From Brevundimonas variabilis (GTDB lineage: Bacteria > Pseudomonadota > Alphaproteobacteria > Caulobacterales > Caulobacteraceae), in the NCBI RefSeq assembly GCF_014199945.1, contig NZ_JACHOR010000002.1, positions 434,001 to 498,000 on the forward strand: a stretch of 64,000 nt of DNA. Reading direction: 5' to 3'. Every line of letters starts with the position of its first letter. The stretch's first letter is position 1. Below, piece after piece: positions 36,087-46,287 of the stretch. The translations under genes were made by a program, and so were the position numbers. The notes beneath the pieces are model-generated. The model searched no databases and was not told the origin of the DNA. It worked only from the letters and a program-made list of their open reading frames with translations.

Positions 36087-37089
36087 GAGCCGGGCGTCTC
36101 CTCGGCCCATAGAAGTACAGGCCCCAGATCAGGGCGCTGGTGCCGGCCACGGCATACCGGATTGGGGTGCTCTCGATCAGCTGACGGCCGAACCCTTCCA
36201 GCAGACCGGCCACGAACAGCATGACCACCACGCCTGCAATGACGGTTGCAGCCGTACGCCCGGCGTCGGCCGCGGCATCCAGCCGGTCGCGGTCCCCGGG
36301 AAAGGCTATGGCCCAGCCGATCCGCAGGCCTCCAGCGCCCGCGAGGATGACTGCAAACAGCTCGGTAACGCCATGAATCAGCAGCCAGCCTCCGACTTCG
36401 ACGCCCAGACCTCTGCTGGCAAACAGGGTCACGAAGGCCCCCAGCGTCGCGCCATTATAGAGCACGAGCAGTCCCGTCGGGATGCACAGGGCAAACCCGA
36501 GGGCGAAGGCGAGGATCGCGATCCGTGCATTGTGAGTGAACAGGAAGGTGGCAAAGGCCGACAGGCCCGCGCTCGTGTCCTCGCCCGCCAGTGTGGCCCG
36601 CAGCGTCTCGGTCGACGCGGCCGGATCCCGCCCGCTGGCCATCTCGGCGGGCACGAACGCATAGAACCAGTCCGGTTCCTGCCCGACCAGGACGGCAGCC
36701 GCGATGGCCCCGCCCAGCATCAACAGCCCGGAGGCGAAGGTTTCCCTCCAGAGGGCCCGAACCGCCATCGGCCAGTCCCGGCGAAAGAACGCGCCGAGCT
36801 TGCCCATCAGGGTCGAACGAGAGCCGTAGACGAAGAAATAGGCCCGCGCGCAAAGAGTCTCCAGATAGCCGATCAGTGCACGGTCCAATGACGTCTCCCG
36901 TGCCACCGACAGGGCTGACAGGGTTGAGCGGTAGAGAACGGGGATCGCGAGGATTTCCTCATCAGAGAGCCGTCGTGCCGATCCCTTCTCGGCCTTGTCC
37001 ATCAACCGTTCCAGCCGCTTCCAGTCGCCCTCGCGGGCCTGTCGGAACCTCTGGCTCTTGAGACGACCGTCGCCCTGCATGACGCTCAC
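36079..37089 (-). CDS. SpoIIM-like (stage II sporulation M family) membrane protein
   Basis: The 336-aa protein has a soluble N-terminal region (about 1-100) rich in charged helices, then several membrane segments with the SpoIIM family stretch FLFTHNARIAILAFALGFA, LLVLYNGATLGAFV and HGVTELFAVILAGAGGLRIG. The organism does not sporulate; in such genomes this family sits with MoxR and DUF58 genes. ATG at 37089 overlaps the DUF58 stop by 4 bp; another ATG is 9 bp inside. Confidence 0.9.
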   Translation of the reverse strand: MSVMQGDGRLKSQRFRQAREGDWKRLERLMDKAEKGSARRLSDEEILAIPVLYRSTLSALSVARETSLDRALIGYLETLCARAYFFVYGSRSTLMGKLGAFFRRDWPMAVRALWRETFASGLLMLGGAIAAAVLVGQEPDWFYAFVPAEMASGRDPAASTETLRATLAGEDTSAGLSAFATFLFTHNARIAILAFALGFALCIPTGLLVLYNGATLGAFVTLFASRGLGVEVGGWLLIHGVTELFAVILAGAGGLRIGWAIAFPGDRDRLDAAADAGRTAATVIAGVVVMLFVAGLLEGFGRQLIESTPIRYAVAGTSALIWGLYFYGPRRRPAHV

Positions 37090-38399
37090 AGCAGGTCCCT
37101 CCGTTTCAGGTCCAGATAGGCATTGATCACGGCCGGACCGACATGGGCGGCCCTGGTCTCGACCACATGAACGCCCATCCGGCGCAGCCGGGCCACGACA
37201 GTGTCCCGTTCCTTCAGCAGCATGGCTGCAACCACAGCCCTGGCGATGTCGTCTGGCTCCAGCGGATCGGCATCGATCAGCCCCTCCAGCTCCTCGTCGC
37301 GGAGGACCACGAAAAGCACGAGATGACGCCGCAAGAGTCGGCCGAGCGACTCGACCATCAACTCTGCCGACGTCGAATCCGTGAAATCGGTAAAGACCAC
37401 CACCAGTGAACGGCGTTGCAGGGCTCCGGACAAGGTGGCCAGACCCAGGGTATAGTTTGTCTCCTCGGTGGAATAGTCGATCTGGCCGGCCACACGCTGC
37501 AGCAATCGAAACGAGTCGAGCCCGGACGCGGCACCGGTCGAGATGCGCGGGCGGCTGTCGAAGGCGAACATGCCCACCCGATCGCCGGACCGAAGACAGG
37601 CGTAGGACAACAGCAACGCCCCGTTGATCGCCCGGTCGATCCTGGGGGCACCGCCGACCGGCTCACACATGGCCCGCCCGCAATCCAGGGCCATGATGAT
37701 ATGGTGGTTGCGCTCGGTCCGGAACTCCTTGGCCAGCAGGACGGCGTGCCGGGCAGACTGCTTCCAGTCGATGGCACGACGGTCCATCCCGGGCTGGAAA
37801 TCCCGCAGGGCCTGAAACTCCGAACCCTCCCCCAACTCAATCTGCGTCTTGGCCCCGAAGAGCGCGTTGCGCGCAAAAAGACGAACGGCTTCATCGCGGA
37901 CACTCTGAAGATCGACCAGAACGGGAGCCGCGACATCGAGAGCAAAGGTCTTCTGCTTCCAGACGAGACCGAACGGACCCTGCCACCGAACCCAGAGCGA
38001 TTTCAGCTTTGCCTCACCGCGCCGTTCGGGCGTGAACGGAAAGGAAAAGCCTGCCTTGTGGTCCTTGACGAGGGACCGCGCGACCGAAGCCTGGAGACCC
38101 AACCGCACATCGGCTGCCATGGCCGCCTCCGCACGCGCCGGCACCCAACCCTTGCCAAATCTTGCCAGGACATCAGCCTGACCAGCGCGCGCCACGGCCG
38201 CCCGGGGCGGGACAGGTGGGTCGAGGGTCAGGTGGGTCCGAGACGCCGAAACCAGCGCATCCGTAATTGCGAGCAGAACCACGCCCGCGACCCACACCGG
38301 TCCGGCGAGCCAGCCTGCCGCGCCCATCAGGCCGAACGCCAGCGCCACTGGCGCGCCCGCGGCGACGATCAGGACGGCGCGTCGGGTCGGGTAGATCAC
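37086..38399 (-). CDS. DUF58 domain protein with VWA-like fold
   Basis: The 437-aa protein has two N-terminal hydrophobic segments (about 8-45), then the DUF58 core. This contains [24 protein letters not shown] and a VWA-like region with [15 protein letters not shown] and [22 protein letters not shown]58 proteins partner MoxR ATPases, which are thought to remodel or insert metal into VWA-type clients. It overlaps both moxR and the SpoIIM-like gene by 4 bp. Confidence 0.92.
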   Translation of the reverse strand: MIYPTRRAVLIVAAGAPVALAFGLMGAAGWLAGPVWVAGVVLLAITDALVSASRTHLTLDPPVPPRAAVARAGQADVLARFGKGWVPARAEAAMAADVRLGLQASVARSLVKDHKAGFSFPFTPERRGEAKLKSLWVRWQGPFGLVWKQKTFALDVAAPVLVDLQSVRDEAVRLFARNALFGAKTQIELGEGSEFQALRDFQPGMDRRAIDWKQSARHAVLLAKEFRTERNHHIIMALDCGRAMCEPVGGAPRIDRAINGALLLSYACLRSGDRVGMFAFDSRPRISTGAASGLDSFRLLQRVAGQIDYSTEETNYTLGLATLSGALQRRSLVVVFTDFTDSTSAELMVESLGRLLRRHLVLFVVLRDEELEGLIDADPLEPDDIARAVVAAMLLKERDTVVARLRRMGVHVVETRAAHVGPAVINAYLDLKRRDLL

Positions 38400-39352
38400 C
38401 GGGGAGCCGCCACCTGATCGACGAGGGCCGACAGGACCTGATCGACCTTTCGGCCCTCGATCTCGGCTGCCGGCGACAGGATGAGACGGTGCCGCAGCAC
38501 CGGCGTGGCCAGCCCCTTCACATCATCCGGAATGACATAGTCCCGCCCATCGAGAGCGGCCCGCGCCCGTGCGGCGACCGCCAGCATGGCCCCGGCCCTC
38601 GGCGAAGCCCCGGTATCGGTATCCGCCGAATCCCGCGTCGCCCGGATCAGGGACACGATATAGTCGATGACCTCATCGGTCAGGCGTACATCCGCCACAA
38701 CGTCCACGGCAGCGTCTATGCTGGCGCGATCAACCACGGTCTCGACGCCCAGGGCGACGGGGTCCATCTGCCCGGTCCGCGCGCCATGCGCCGCCACGAT
38801 GTCCCTTTCCTGGCTCGGGCTGGGGTAGCCGATGACGTGTTTGAACAGGAACCGGTCCAGCTGCGCCTCGGGCAAGGGATAGGTCCCTTGCTGCTCGATA
38901 GGATTCTGGGTCGCGATGACGGTGAAGCGGCTCGACAGGGCATGAGACTGGCCGTCGATGGTCACGCGCCGCTCCTGCATGGCTTCAAGCAGGGCCGCCT
39001 GGGTCTTGGGCGGCGTGCGGTTGATTTCGTCGGCCAGCAGAAGCTCGGAGAAGATGGGGCCGCGCGTCAGGGTGAAGCTGGATGTCTGGAAGTTGAACAG
39101 GTTGGACCCGATGATGTCACCCGGCATCAGGTCTGGCGTGAACTGGATCCGCCCGTAGTCCAGGCCCACCGTCCGCGCGAAGGCCTGGGCCAGCAGGGTC
39201 TTGGCGGTTCCGGGCGGTCCTTCCAGCAGCACGTGGCCGCCGGCGAACAGCGCTGTCAGCAGCAGGTCGACCGCGTCGTCCTGACCGACGACCGCCTTGG
39301 CAATCTCTGTCCGAATGCGGGAGGCAATCGCCCTCACCTCATTGATGTCCAT
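38396..39352 (-). CDS. MoxR family AAA+ ATPase
   Basis: The 318-aa chaperone-like ATPase has [20 protein letters not shown], Walker [25 protein letters not shown], Walker [23 protein letters not shown] and sensor [23 protein letters not shown]. MoxR proteins act with VWA or DUF58 clients. It overlaps the DUF4350 gene by 14 bp at its start and the DUF58 gene by 4 bp at its end. Confidence 0.95.
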   Translation of the reverse strand: MDINEVRAIASRIRTEIAKAVVGQDDAVDLLLTALFAGGHVLLEGPPGTAKTLLAQAFARTVGLDYGRIQFTPDLMPGDIIGSNLFNFQTSSFTLTRGPIFSELLLADEINRTPPKTQAALLEAMQERRVTIDGQSHALSSRFTVIATQNPIEQQGTYPLPEAQLDRFLFKHVIGYPSPSQERDIVAAHGARTGQMDPVALGVETVVDRASIDAAVDVVADVRLTDEVIDYIVSLIRATRDSADTDTGASPRAGAMLAVAARARAALDGRDYVIPDDVKGLATPVLRHRLILSPAAEIEGRKVDQVLSALVDQVAAPR

Positions 39353-40559
39353 GGGTCATCTCCAGTTTCCAGCGGTGAAGGTCGCGCGCCACGGCCATCA
39401 GATCTCCTGCAGTCCGGGCCTCGGCTGCGCGGGTGGCAAGGGTCGAAAAGCGTGCCCCGGTCCCCGTCTGGGTTCCGACGCGATCGAGAAAGGCATCCAG
39501 TTCCGCCTCGCTCAGGTGGCGAGGCGCGCCGATGGCCCGGGCCACCGCCGCGCGAACCAGAACGGCATAGGGCGACGCCATTCGGTGTTCCCTTTGCGCC
39601 AGACGCACGAGCCCGGCCGTATTCTCCGCCAGAGCCTGTTTGCCGAGCGCAACCGCCCGCCTCTTCTCTCGAGCCGGCCCGAAGCGCGCTCCCGCCTGCA
39701 GCCCTGCCACGACGAACAGGGCAGCGATCACCAGCGTCACACCCAGCAGCGGGGGCTCCAGCATCAGTCGCAACAGGCTGCGGGTTCGCTGGAAGCCGTT
39801 CAGGGTCAGATCGAACACGACGGCCTCGCCATCCGCCCGAACGATATCCAGGATTTCGACCGCCACCTGCGCCCCTTCGACCCGTTTCAGACCCTGGGTG
39901 TTCAGCAGATCCGGATCCGACAGCACATACGTCTGCGTGCCTCGCCGCAAGGCGACGACCGCAGCGCCCCGGTCATCGATCACCACGGGAATCCATTCTC
40001 GACCCGAGATCGTCTGCAGGTTCTCCAGCGCCAGGCGTGGTCCCAGGACGTCGCCGGCCGGTCGTGTGAACAGCGGGCCCGTCACGCCAGCCTTCTGGGC
40101 AATCCGGGTCCCCGGACGTATCGAGTCGGGCAGCACGGCGAGAGCACGGGACGGCGCGATGGCGCCGACTGTGCTGACCCACCCCGGCTTGCCCTGCTCT
40201 GCGACAGCAGTCCATTTCGGCAGGACGATCAGGGTGGGGCCCCGGTGCTGGCGATCCGCGATCTGGTCAGGCGGGGTCGTCAGTGCGGGCGTGAGGATGA
40301 GCAGGCTGCCCTCTGAACCTGTGCCGAGCGCGCCGCGGCTTAGCACAACCGGCACACCCGTCATCTGCAGCAACCGGACAATCCCGCCGAATCCAACGGA
40401 CGACTTCGACAGACCATGTGACCCGCCGTCGTTTCCGGATTTCAACTCCGGCGCATAGGCCGAGAGGACGCCCAGTCCGGCGAGCGACAGCACCCCGATG
40501 ACGACCAGGCTGATCACCGTCAGGGGTGAAAAGGCCCCCTGTCCTGCAGCGACCTTCAT
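39339..40559 (-). CDS. DUF4350 domain membrane protein
   Basis: The 406-aa protein has one N-terminal membrane helix (about 13-32), then a periplasmic DUF4350 region with [20 protein letters not shown] and [13 protein letters not shown], a second membrane helix (about 278-297, [20 protein letters not shown]) and a cytoplasmic helical tail. In other bacteria DUF4350 genes sit with MoxR and DUF58; the role is unknown. It overlaps the DUF4129 stop by 4 bp. Confidence 0.87.
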   Translation of the reverse strand: MKVAAGQGAFSPLTVISLVVIGVLSLAGLGVLSAYAPELKSGNDGGSHGLSKSSVGFGGIVRLLQMTGVPVVLSRGALGTGSEGSLLILTPALTTPPDQIADRQHRGPTLIVLPKWTAVAEQGKPGWVSTVGAIAPSRALAVLPDSIRPGTRIAQKAGVTGPLFTRPAGDVLGPRLALENLQTISGREWIPVVIDDRGAAVVALRRGTQTYVLSDPDLLNTQGLKRVEGAQVAVEILDIVRADGEAVVFDLTLNGFQRTRSLLRLMLEPPLLGVTLVIAALFVVAGLQAGARFGPAREKRRAVALGKQALAENTAGLVRLAQREHRMASPYAVLVRAAVARAIGAPRHLSEAELDAFLDRVGTQTGTGARFSTLATRAAEARTAGDLMAVARDLHRWKLEMTHGHQ

Positions 40560-41200
40560 GCAGACCAGCCGTTTGGAAGGGCGAAATCTTCATAAGCACG
40601 ACGACAATCGGCGAACGCGTCCGGACCGATGGCAGCGCCTCCGAACAGACTGCGTTCCACCAGCTCACCGATCTTGCGAAACGCCGGCCTCGCTTCTCTT
40701 GGCAAGGCGTCAAGACGGGCGATCTCGCGGGTCGTCAGGGATACGCGCAGGGCCTTTGGCCGCCGGCTCTGGATATCCTCGACACTGCGCAGAAGGATCA
40801 GGTGGGCAGCTTCTCCATACCGACCCTCTGCTGCCAGACGATCCGCTGCGGCCAGCAGATCGCGCGCGGCATCGCGGTCCGGTCGCCAGTCAGGCTCGTC
40901 GCCCAGAACATGCGCCACTGGCCGAGGCGGTGGTCTGCGCAGATTCAGGATTTCCCGCCCGATAAAGAACAGCAGCAAGGCCATCAGCCCGGCGAGAGCA
41001 CCCCAGAACAACCACTGCATAACGGGAGCCAGCGCCTGAAACGCCTCGCCGATCCAGCGCAACCAGCCGGGAACCTCGGGCAGTTCGAATCCGACCCGAT
41101 CGAACTGGAAGCTGTCGTCCCGCAGGAGTCTGGCATGGGCAGCAGCAAGGGCTTCGTCCTGCGGCCCTGGCGCGGTTATCGATCGTGCCGGTGCAGCCAA
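40556..41200 (-). CDS. DUF4129 domain membrane protein
   Basis: The 214-aa protein has an N-terminal soluble part, one membrane helix at about 62-82 (FWGALAGLMALLLFFIGREI) and the DUF4129 region LAAEGRYGEAAHLILLRSVED...LTTREIARL. It is the first gene of the six-gene MoxR operon. The start used is TTG at 41200, with AGGCG about 10 bp upstream; this is the least sure start of the operon. Confidence 0.87.
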   Translation of the reverse strand: MAAPARSITAPGPQDEALAAAHARLLRDDSFQFDRVGFELPEVPGWLRWIGEAFQALAPVMQWLFWGALAGLMALLLFFIGREILNLRRPPPRPVAHVLGDEPDWRPDRDAARDLLAAADRLAAEGRYGEAAHLILLRSVEDIQSRRPKALRVSLTTREIARLDALPREARPAFRKIGELVERSLFGGAAIGPDAFADCRRAYEDFALPNGWSA

Positions 41201-41283
41201 GCGGAAGTCGCCTCAGATATTCAGCGGGACAATCGAAAACCTAGAGTCATGTGTCGCCCATTCCACACGCGGCGTCCAGCATC

Positions 41284-41326
41284 GGTCTCCGTCAGACCGG
41301 GCAAATCTTCCAGATGGACGGAGACC
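41284..41326 (-). repeat. Overlapping alternative hairpins between lpdA and the MoxR operon
   Basis: GGTCTCCGTC (41284-41293) is an exact inverted match of GACGGAGACC (41317-41326), spacer 23. The first arm can instead form a short stem with AGACCG at 41294-41299 (CGGTCT 41283-41288, 5-base loop). A further AGACCG is at 41330-41335. The structures exclude each other. No T tract follows, so this may be a processing or attenuation element rather than a simple terminator. Confidence 0.4.
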
Positions 41327-41349
41327 CGCAGACCGTTAAGCCGCAGACG

Positions 41350-42771
41350 TCAGATGTGGATCACGCGCCCGTAGGCATCCAGCGCGGCCTCGTGCATCGC
41401 CTCCGACATCGTGGGGTGCGGATAGACCATGCCGTGAAGGTCCTCCTCGGTCGCCTCCATGGTGATCGCCGTGACATAGCCCTGGATCATCTCGGTGACT
41501 TCGGCACCGATCATGTGCGCACCGATAAGGGCTCCGGTCTTGGCATCGAAGATGGTCTTAACGAAGCCGTCCGTATCGCCGGACGCGATCGCCTTGCCGT
41601 TCACCTTGAAGGGGAAGCGGCCGATCTTCACCTCGCGACCGGCCTCGCGCGCGCCCTGCTCGGTGATCCCAACCGAGGCGACCTGAGGCTGGGCATAGGT
41701 GCAACCGGCAATGGGCGAGACGACGTGCGGTGTCTTGAAGCCTGCGATGAACTCGGCGGCGTGGATACCCTCGTGCGATGCCTTGTGAGCCAGCCAGGGG
41801 GCGCCTGCGCAGTCTCCGATCGCGAACAGCCCTTTCACATTGGTCTGGCAGTGACCGTCGATCGTGATGTGGCCGCGGTCCATGTTCACGCCCAGAGCCT
41901 CCAGCCCGATCCCGTCGGTATTGGCCGTAATCCCGACGGCTGAAATGCAGACCTCGGCCTCCAGCGTTTCCGCCTTGCCACCGGTCTCGATCGCAACCTG
42001 AACACCGGCCCCACCCTTGGACACCTTTGTCACCTTGCAGCCCGTGCGGAACTTCATCCCCCGTCGTTCGAACGATTTGCGGGCGGCCTTGGAGACCTCC
42101 TCGTCCTCGACGGGCATGATCCGGTCGACCGCTTCCACCACGGTCACCTCGGCACCCAGCGCTCTGTAGAAGCTGCCGAATTCGATCCCGATCGCTCCGG
42201 ACCCGATGACCACGATGGATTTGGGCATCGACTTCGGAGCCATGGCCTCGCGATAGGCCCAGATCCGGTCGCCATCGGCCTCGAGCCCGATCTGCGGGAT
42301 GGCCTTGGCGCGGGCACCGACAGCCAGGATGACGGCCTTGGCTTCCACCGTGCGCGATCCACCCGCCTTGAGCTCGATCACGACTGTGGGTGCATCCCTG
42401 CCCTTTTCGAGCCTTGCCGATCCTTCGATGACCTCGATCTTGTTCTTCTTCATCAGAAAGCCAACGCCGGTGTTCAGCTGTTTGGCCACGCCGCGCGACC
42501 GGGCAATGATGGCGTCAAAGTCGAAACTGACAGATTCAGCCGAAAGGCCATAATCCTTGAGGTGGCTCAGGCTTTCGAACTTCTCGCCCGACTTCAGCAG
42601 CGCCTTGGTCGGGATACAGCCCCAGTTCAGGCAGATGCCGCCCAGGTTCTCGCGCTCGACGACCGCAACCTTCTGGCCCAGCTGCGCCGCCCGGATCGCA
42701 GCAACATAACCGCCAGGTCCCGAGCCGATGATGATCAGGTCGAAATCGGACGTCTGAGGAGTAGCGGCCAT
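41350..42771 (-). CDS. lpdA: Dihydrolipoyl dehydrogenase (E3)
   Basis: Reoxidises the dihydrolipoyl arm of the pyruvate dehydrogenase complex with NAD+. The 473-aa flavoprotein has the FAD motif DLIIIGSGPGGYVAAIRAAQLG, the redox disulfide GGICLNWGCIPTKALL, the NAD motif VVIGSGAIGIEFGSFYRALG and the late HPTMSEA. It starts 2 bases after the glutathione peroxidase stop codon and belongs to the pdh operon. Confidence 0.97.
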   Translation of the reverse strand: MAATPQTSDFDLIIIGSGPGGYVAAIRAAQLGQKVAVVERENLGGICLNWGCIPTKALLKSGEKFESLSHLKDYGLSAESVSFDFDAIIARSRGVAKQLNTGVGFLMKKNKIEVIEGSARLEKGRDAPTVVIELKAGGSRTVEAKAVILAVGARAKAIPQIGLEADGDRIWAYREAMAPKSMPKSIVVIGSGAIGIEFGSFYRALGAEVTVVEAVDRIMPVEDEEVSKAARKSFERRGMKFRTGCKVTKVSKGGAGVQVAIETGGKAETLEAEVCISAVGITANTDGIGLEALGVNMDRGHITIDGHCQTNVKGLFAIGDCAGAPWLAHKASHEGIHAAEFIAGFKTPHVVSPIAGCTYAQPQVASVGITEQGAREAGREVKIGRFPFKVNGKAIASGDTDGFVKTIFDAKTGALIGAHMIGAEVTEMIQGYVTAITMEATEEDLHGMVYPHPTMSEAMHEAALDAYGRVIHI

Positions 42772-42772
42772 G

Positions 42773-43252
42773 TCAGATCAGCTTTTCGATATCGGCCAGA
42801 ATGGCCCTGGGTTCGGTCTGGGGCGAGTATCGCGCGACCACCTGCCCCTTCCGGTCGGTCAGGAATTTTGTGAAATTCCACTTGATGGCTTTCGAGCCGA
42901 GGAAACCGCGCTTCTGCTCCGTCAGCCAGGCGTAGAGCGGATGACGGTCGGGCCCGTTGACCTCGATCTTGTCGAACAAGGGAAAGGTCACGTCGAAAGT
43001 GGTCGAGCAGAAAGCCGCGATCTCTGCGGCCTTGCCAGCTTCCTGATTGCCGAACTGGTTGCAGGGAAACCCCAGAACCTCGAACGGCCGATCGGCCATG
43101 TCACGGTGCAGGGCCTCCAGACCCTCATACTGGCCCGTGAAACCACATTTCGATGCGGTGTTGACGATCAGCAGGGACTGACCCCGAAACCGGTCCAGCG
43201 GGATCTCGGTGCCGTCGATGCCGATAGCGGAGAAGTCATAAACCGAGGTCAT
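42773..43252 (-). CDS. Glutathione peroxidase family protein
   Basis: A thiol peroxidase that reduces hydroperoxides, probably with thioredoxin or glutathione. The 159-aa protein has NTASKCGFTGQYEGLEAL with the peroxidatic Cys about 36, FPCNQFGNQE with the Gln of the active site, and IKWNFTKFLTDR with Trp and Asn. The Cys is plain cysteine, not selenocysteine. It sits between pdhC and lpdA in the same operon, so it is presumably made with the PDH complex. Confidence 0.93.
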   Translation of the reverse strand: MTSVYDFSAIGIDGTEIPLDRFRGQSLLIVNTASKCGFTGQYEGLEALHRDMADRPFEVLGFPCNQFGNQEAGKAAEIAAFCSTTFDVTFPLFDKIEVNGPDRHPLYAWLTEQKRGFLGSKAIKWNFTKFLTDRKGQVVARYSPQTEPRAILADIEKLI

Positions 43253-43262
43253 CGCCCTGCCC

Positions 43263-44576
43263 TCAGGCCAGCATGGTCACGGGATCTTCGATCAGAGGTT
43301 TGAAGGCCTGCAGGAATTTGGCTCCTGCGGCCCCATCAACGACCCGATGATCGCAGGTCAGGGTGACCGTCATGACCGTCGCCACAGCCAGCTGGCCATT
43401 CCTGACCACAGGCCGCTGCTCGCCCGCGCCCACGCTCATGATCGCACCCTGCGGCTCATTGATGATCGAGGCGAAGGACTTGATCCCGAACATGCCGAGG
43501 TTGGAGACACTGAAGGTGCCGCCCTGGAACTCCTCGGGCTTGAGCTTGCGCTCGCGGGCCCGTTTGGCCAGGTCCTTGGACTCGGTCGCGATCTCGGCCA
43601 GCGACTTGGTCTCGGCCTTGCGGATGATCGGCGTGATCAGGCCGCCATCGATGGCCACGGCCATGGCGATGTCCGCGTGGTGGTGCATCGCGATGCCTTC
43701 AGGGCTGTAGGAGGCGTTGGCCTCCGGCACAGCCTTCAGAGCCAGCGCCACCGCCTTGATCACGAAATCATTGACCGAAACCTTGATACCGCGCGGCTCA
43801 AGCATGGCGTTGACGCGCGCGCGCGCCGCCATCAGAGCATCGATCTCGCAATCGATGGTCAGCGGGAAATGCGGCACGTCGCGGAAGCTGTCCGTCAGAC
43901 GGCGCGCGATGGCCTTGCGCATGCCGTCCAGCGGGATCAGGTCATAGCTTCCGTCCGGAATGCCCATCTGGGCCAGTGACTGAACCTTGCGAGGCTCGGC
44001 CGATGCCGTTGTCTGTGGGGCTGCCGAAGCCGATGCCGGTCTCGCTCCACCCTTGGCCGCCGCCTCGATGTCGCGCTTGACGATCCGGCCATGCGGGCCA
44101 GTGCCCTTGATGGTCGTGATGTCCAGGCCGCCCTGTTCGGCCAGACGGCGGGCCAGAGGCGAAGAGAACACCCGCTTGCCGGTCGGAGCGTTGTTTGCCG
44201 GTCGCAGAACGTCAAGCGCCGGCTTCACCCCCTCGGGTGATGCTACGGCTTCGACAGTCTCGTGGCCGGCGGGTGCCGATTTGCGCTCAGGCGCAGCAGC
44301 CTCGGCCACGGGCTTCGCTGCAGGGGCCTTTGCGCCATCTTCACCGGCCAGTTTGGCGATGACGGTATTCACCTTGACGCCCTCGGTGCCCTCGGAAACC
44401 AGAATCTCCAGCACCTCGCCTTCATCAACGGCCTCCACCTCCATGGTCGCCTTGTCGGTCTCGATTTCGGCGATGACGTCACCGGCCGAAACCGTATCCC
44501 CGACCTTGATGTGCCATTTGGCCAGAACGCCCTCTTCCATCGTCGGCGACAGGGCGGGCATCAGGATGTCGGTCAT
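43263..44576 (-). CDS. pdhC: Pyruvate dehydrogenase E2 (dihydrolipoamide acetyltransferase)
   Basis: Transfers the acetyl group from lipoyl to CoA. The 437-aa protein has one lipoyl domain (about 1-80, lipoyl Lys in [10 protein letters not shown]), an Ala/Pro-rich linker, an E3/E1-binding domain (about 137-172, [20 protein letters not shown]) and the catalytic domain ending in [16 protein letters not shown]. The first 82 residues differ at only 12 positions from the lipoyl domain of pdhB. Its start overlaps the DUF5076 stop by one base. Confidence 0.96.
   Translation of the reverse strand: MTDILMPALSPTMEEGVLAKWHIKVGDTVSAGDVIAEIETDKATMEVEAVDEGEVLEILVSEGTEGVKVNTVIAKLAGEDGAKAPAAKPVAEAAAPERKSAPAGHETVEAVASPEGVKPALDVLRPANNAPTGKRVFSSPLARRLAEQGGLDITTIKGTGPHGRIVKRDIEAAAKGGARPASASAAPQTTASAEPRKVQSLAQMGIPDGSYDLIPLDGMRKAIARRLTDSFRDVPHFPLTIDCEIDALMAARARVNAMLEPRGIKVSVNDFVIKAVALALKAVPEANASYSPEGIAMHHHADIAMAVAIDGGLITPIIRKAETKSLAEIATESKDLAKRARERKLKPEEFQGGTFSVSNLGMFGIKSFASIINEPQGAIMSVGAGEQRPVVRNGQLAVATVMTVTLTCDHRVVDGAAGAKFLQAFKPLIEDPVTMLA
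44331..44576 (-). repeat. Lipoyl-domain repeat, copy in pdhC
   Basis: Encodes the N-terminal lipoyl domain of E2. Counted by eye, 70 of 82 residues match the copy at 46042-46287 in pdhB, indicating duplication or continuing gene conversion. Confidence 0.8.
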
Positions 44577-44893
44577 CAGGCGTTCCCTCGTGTCGGGGTC
44601 AGGGGTTCGGCGACGGTACGGACATTGTCGGCCTTGATGACCTCGGAGATCCCCTGAAGAATCCGGTTATAGGCCTGGGTCTCGTCATGGCCGTGGCGCA
44701 CCGCATAGCCATGCGCCATGTGCCGCGCGGCGATCGCCAACAGCTCTCCGAACTTCAACGGATCGTCGAAGGCCGGCTTGACCGACATGACCGGCTCGCC
44801 CTTTGACCACCAGATCCGGATGATCTCGATCGCGTCGGCGTCGGCAGCAACGCTGTCGGGCGTCGTGAGCTGAAACTCGGGCCGTTCGCTCAC
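44576..44893 (-). CDS. DUF5076 domain protein
   Basis: A 105-aa protein of a small alphaproteobacterial family. It has [21 protein letters not shown] and [21 protein letters not shown], and is probably a compact all-alpha plus beta protein. It lies between pdhB and pdhC with a 4-bp overlap at its start and a 1-bp overlap at its end. Location inside the PDH operon suggests an accessory role for the complex, but no function is known. Confidence 0.85.
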   Translation of the reverse strand: MSERPEFQLTTPDSVAADADAIEIIRIWWSKGEPVMSVKPAFDDPLKFGELLAIAARHMAHGYAVRHGHDETQAYNRILQGISEVIKADNVRTVAEPLTPTRGNA

Positions 44894-46287
44894 GCCATCA
44901 CCTTGCGGACTGCGGCAACAATCTTGTCGACACCCGGCAGGGACAGGATTTCCAGATTGGCGGCATAAGGCAACGGCACGTCTTCCTGGTGCACGCGCAG
45001 CGGTGGCGCATCCAGATAGTCGAACGCATGCTCGATGACCCGCGCAACGACCTCGGCCCCAACGCCCATCGGGCCCCAGCCTTCTTCGGCCGAAACCAGA
45101 CGGCTGGTCTTCTTGACGCTCTCGACGATGGTGTCGTGGTCCAGCGGACGCAGGGTGCGCAGGTCGACGACCTCGCAGGAAATGCCTTCGGCCTCGAGCT
45201 GTTCTGCGGCCTGCAGGGCAAAGCCGACCATACGGCTATGGGCCGTGATGGTGACGTCGGTGCCTTCGCGCCTGACCTTGGCCTTGCCGATCGGAACAAG
45301 CCAGTCCTCGACCTCCGGCACATCGAACTCAATTCCGTACATCATCTCGTGCTCGAGGAAGACGACAGGGTTCGGATCGCGAATGGCAGCCTTCAGCAGG
45401 CCCTTGGCATCAGCTGCGTCATACGGCGCCACCACCTTCAGGCCCGGCACATTGGCGTACCATGCCGAATAGTCCTGGCTGTGCTGGGCACCCACGCGGC
45501 TGGCCGCGCCATTGGGCCCACGGAACACGATCGGTGCCCGGATCTGACCGCCGGACATGTACAGGGTCTTGGCGGCCGAGTTGATGACGTGGTCGATGGC
45601 CTGCATGCCAAAGTTCCAGGTCATGAATTCGACGATCGGCTTGAGCCCGGCCATGGCCGCCCCGACGCCGAGGCCGGCAAATCCATGCTCCGTGATGGGT
45701 GTATCGACGACACGCTTGGCCCCGAACTCCTGCAGCAGTTCGCGGCTGACCTTGTAGGCCCCCTGGTACTGGGCGACCTCCTCGCCGATCAGGAAGACGG
45801 AGTCGTCACGCCGCATTTCTTCGGCCATGGCGTCGCGCAGAGCGTCGCGGATGGTCGTCTTGACCATTTTTGCGTCGGCAGGGATTTCGGGGTCGTGCAG
45901 TTCGACCCGCGGAATCGGCGTGCCACTCTGAGCGGGAGCCTGTTCCGGATCCCCTGATTTCGCTTCTGGGGCATCATGCTTGGCAACAGGCGCTGCCACA
46001 GATCCAGCCTCTTCTTCGGGCTTCGATGTACCACCGGCCGCAGCCCCATCCTCACCAGCCATCCGTGCGATCGGGGTGTTGACCTTCACGTTCTCGGAGC
46101 CTTCGGCCACGAGGATCTCGGCGATCTCGCCCTCGTCGACGGCCTCGACTTCCATTGTCGCCTTGTCGGTCTCGATCTCGGCGATCACGTCACCGGCCTT
46201 GACCGTATCACCCGCCTTGATGTGCCATTTCGTCAGCGTACCCTCTTCCATCGTGGGCGAGAGCGCCGGCATCAGGATGTCGGTCAC
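44890..46287 (-). CDS. pdhB: Pyruvate dehydrogenase E1 beta subunit with N-terminal lipoyl domain
   Basis: With PdhA it decarboxylates pyruvate with thiamine diphosphate. The 465-aa protein is longer than a plain E1 beta because of an N-terminal lipoyl domain (about 1-80) and an Ala/Pro-rich linker (about 80-130). The transketolase-like part has [37 protein letters not shown] and [15 protein letters not shown]. Lipoyl-bearing E1 beta is known in alphaproteobacteria. It overlaps pdhA and the DUF5076 gene by 4 bp each. Confidence 0.96.
   Translation of the reverse strand: MTDILMPALSPTMEEGTLTKWHIKAGDTVKAGDVIAEIETDKATMEVEAVDEGEIAEILVAEGSENVKVNTPIARMAGEDGAAAGGTSKPEEEAGSVAAPVAKHDAPEAKSGDPEQAPAQSGTPIPRVELHDPEIPADAKMVKTTIRDALRDAMAEEMRRDDSVFLIGEEVAQYQGAYKVSRELLQEFGAKRVVDTPITEHGFAGLGVGAAMAGLKPIVEFMTWNFGMQAIDHVINSAAKTLYMSGGQIRAPIVFRGPNGAASRVGAQHSQDYSAWYANVPGLKVVAPYDAADAKGLLKAAIRDPNPVVFLEHEMMYGIEFDVPEVEDWLVPIGKAKVRREGTDVTITAHSRMVGFALQAAEQLEAEGISCEVVDLRTLRPLDHDTIVESVKKTSRLVSAEEGWGPMGVGAEVVARVIEHAFDYLDAPPLRVHQEDVPLPYAANLEILSLPGVDKIVAAVRKVMA
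46042..46287 (-). repeat. Lipoyl-domain repeat, copy in pdhB
   Basis: Encodes the N-terminal lipoyl domain of E1 beta. It matches the copy at 44331-44576 at 70 of 82 residues by eye. Confidence 0.8.

Noticed and set aside
37416..40316. Several 300-600 codon plus-strand frames opposite the DUF58/MoxR/DUF4350 genes
   Set aside because: They are all antisense to a continuous, overlapping operon with recognised families.
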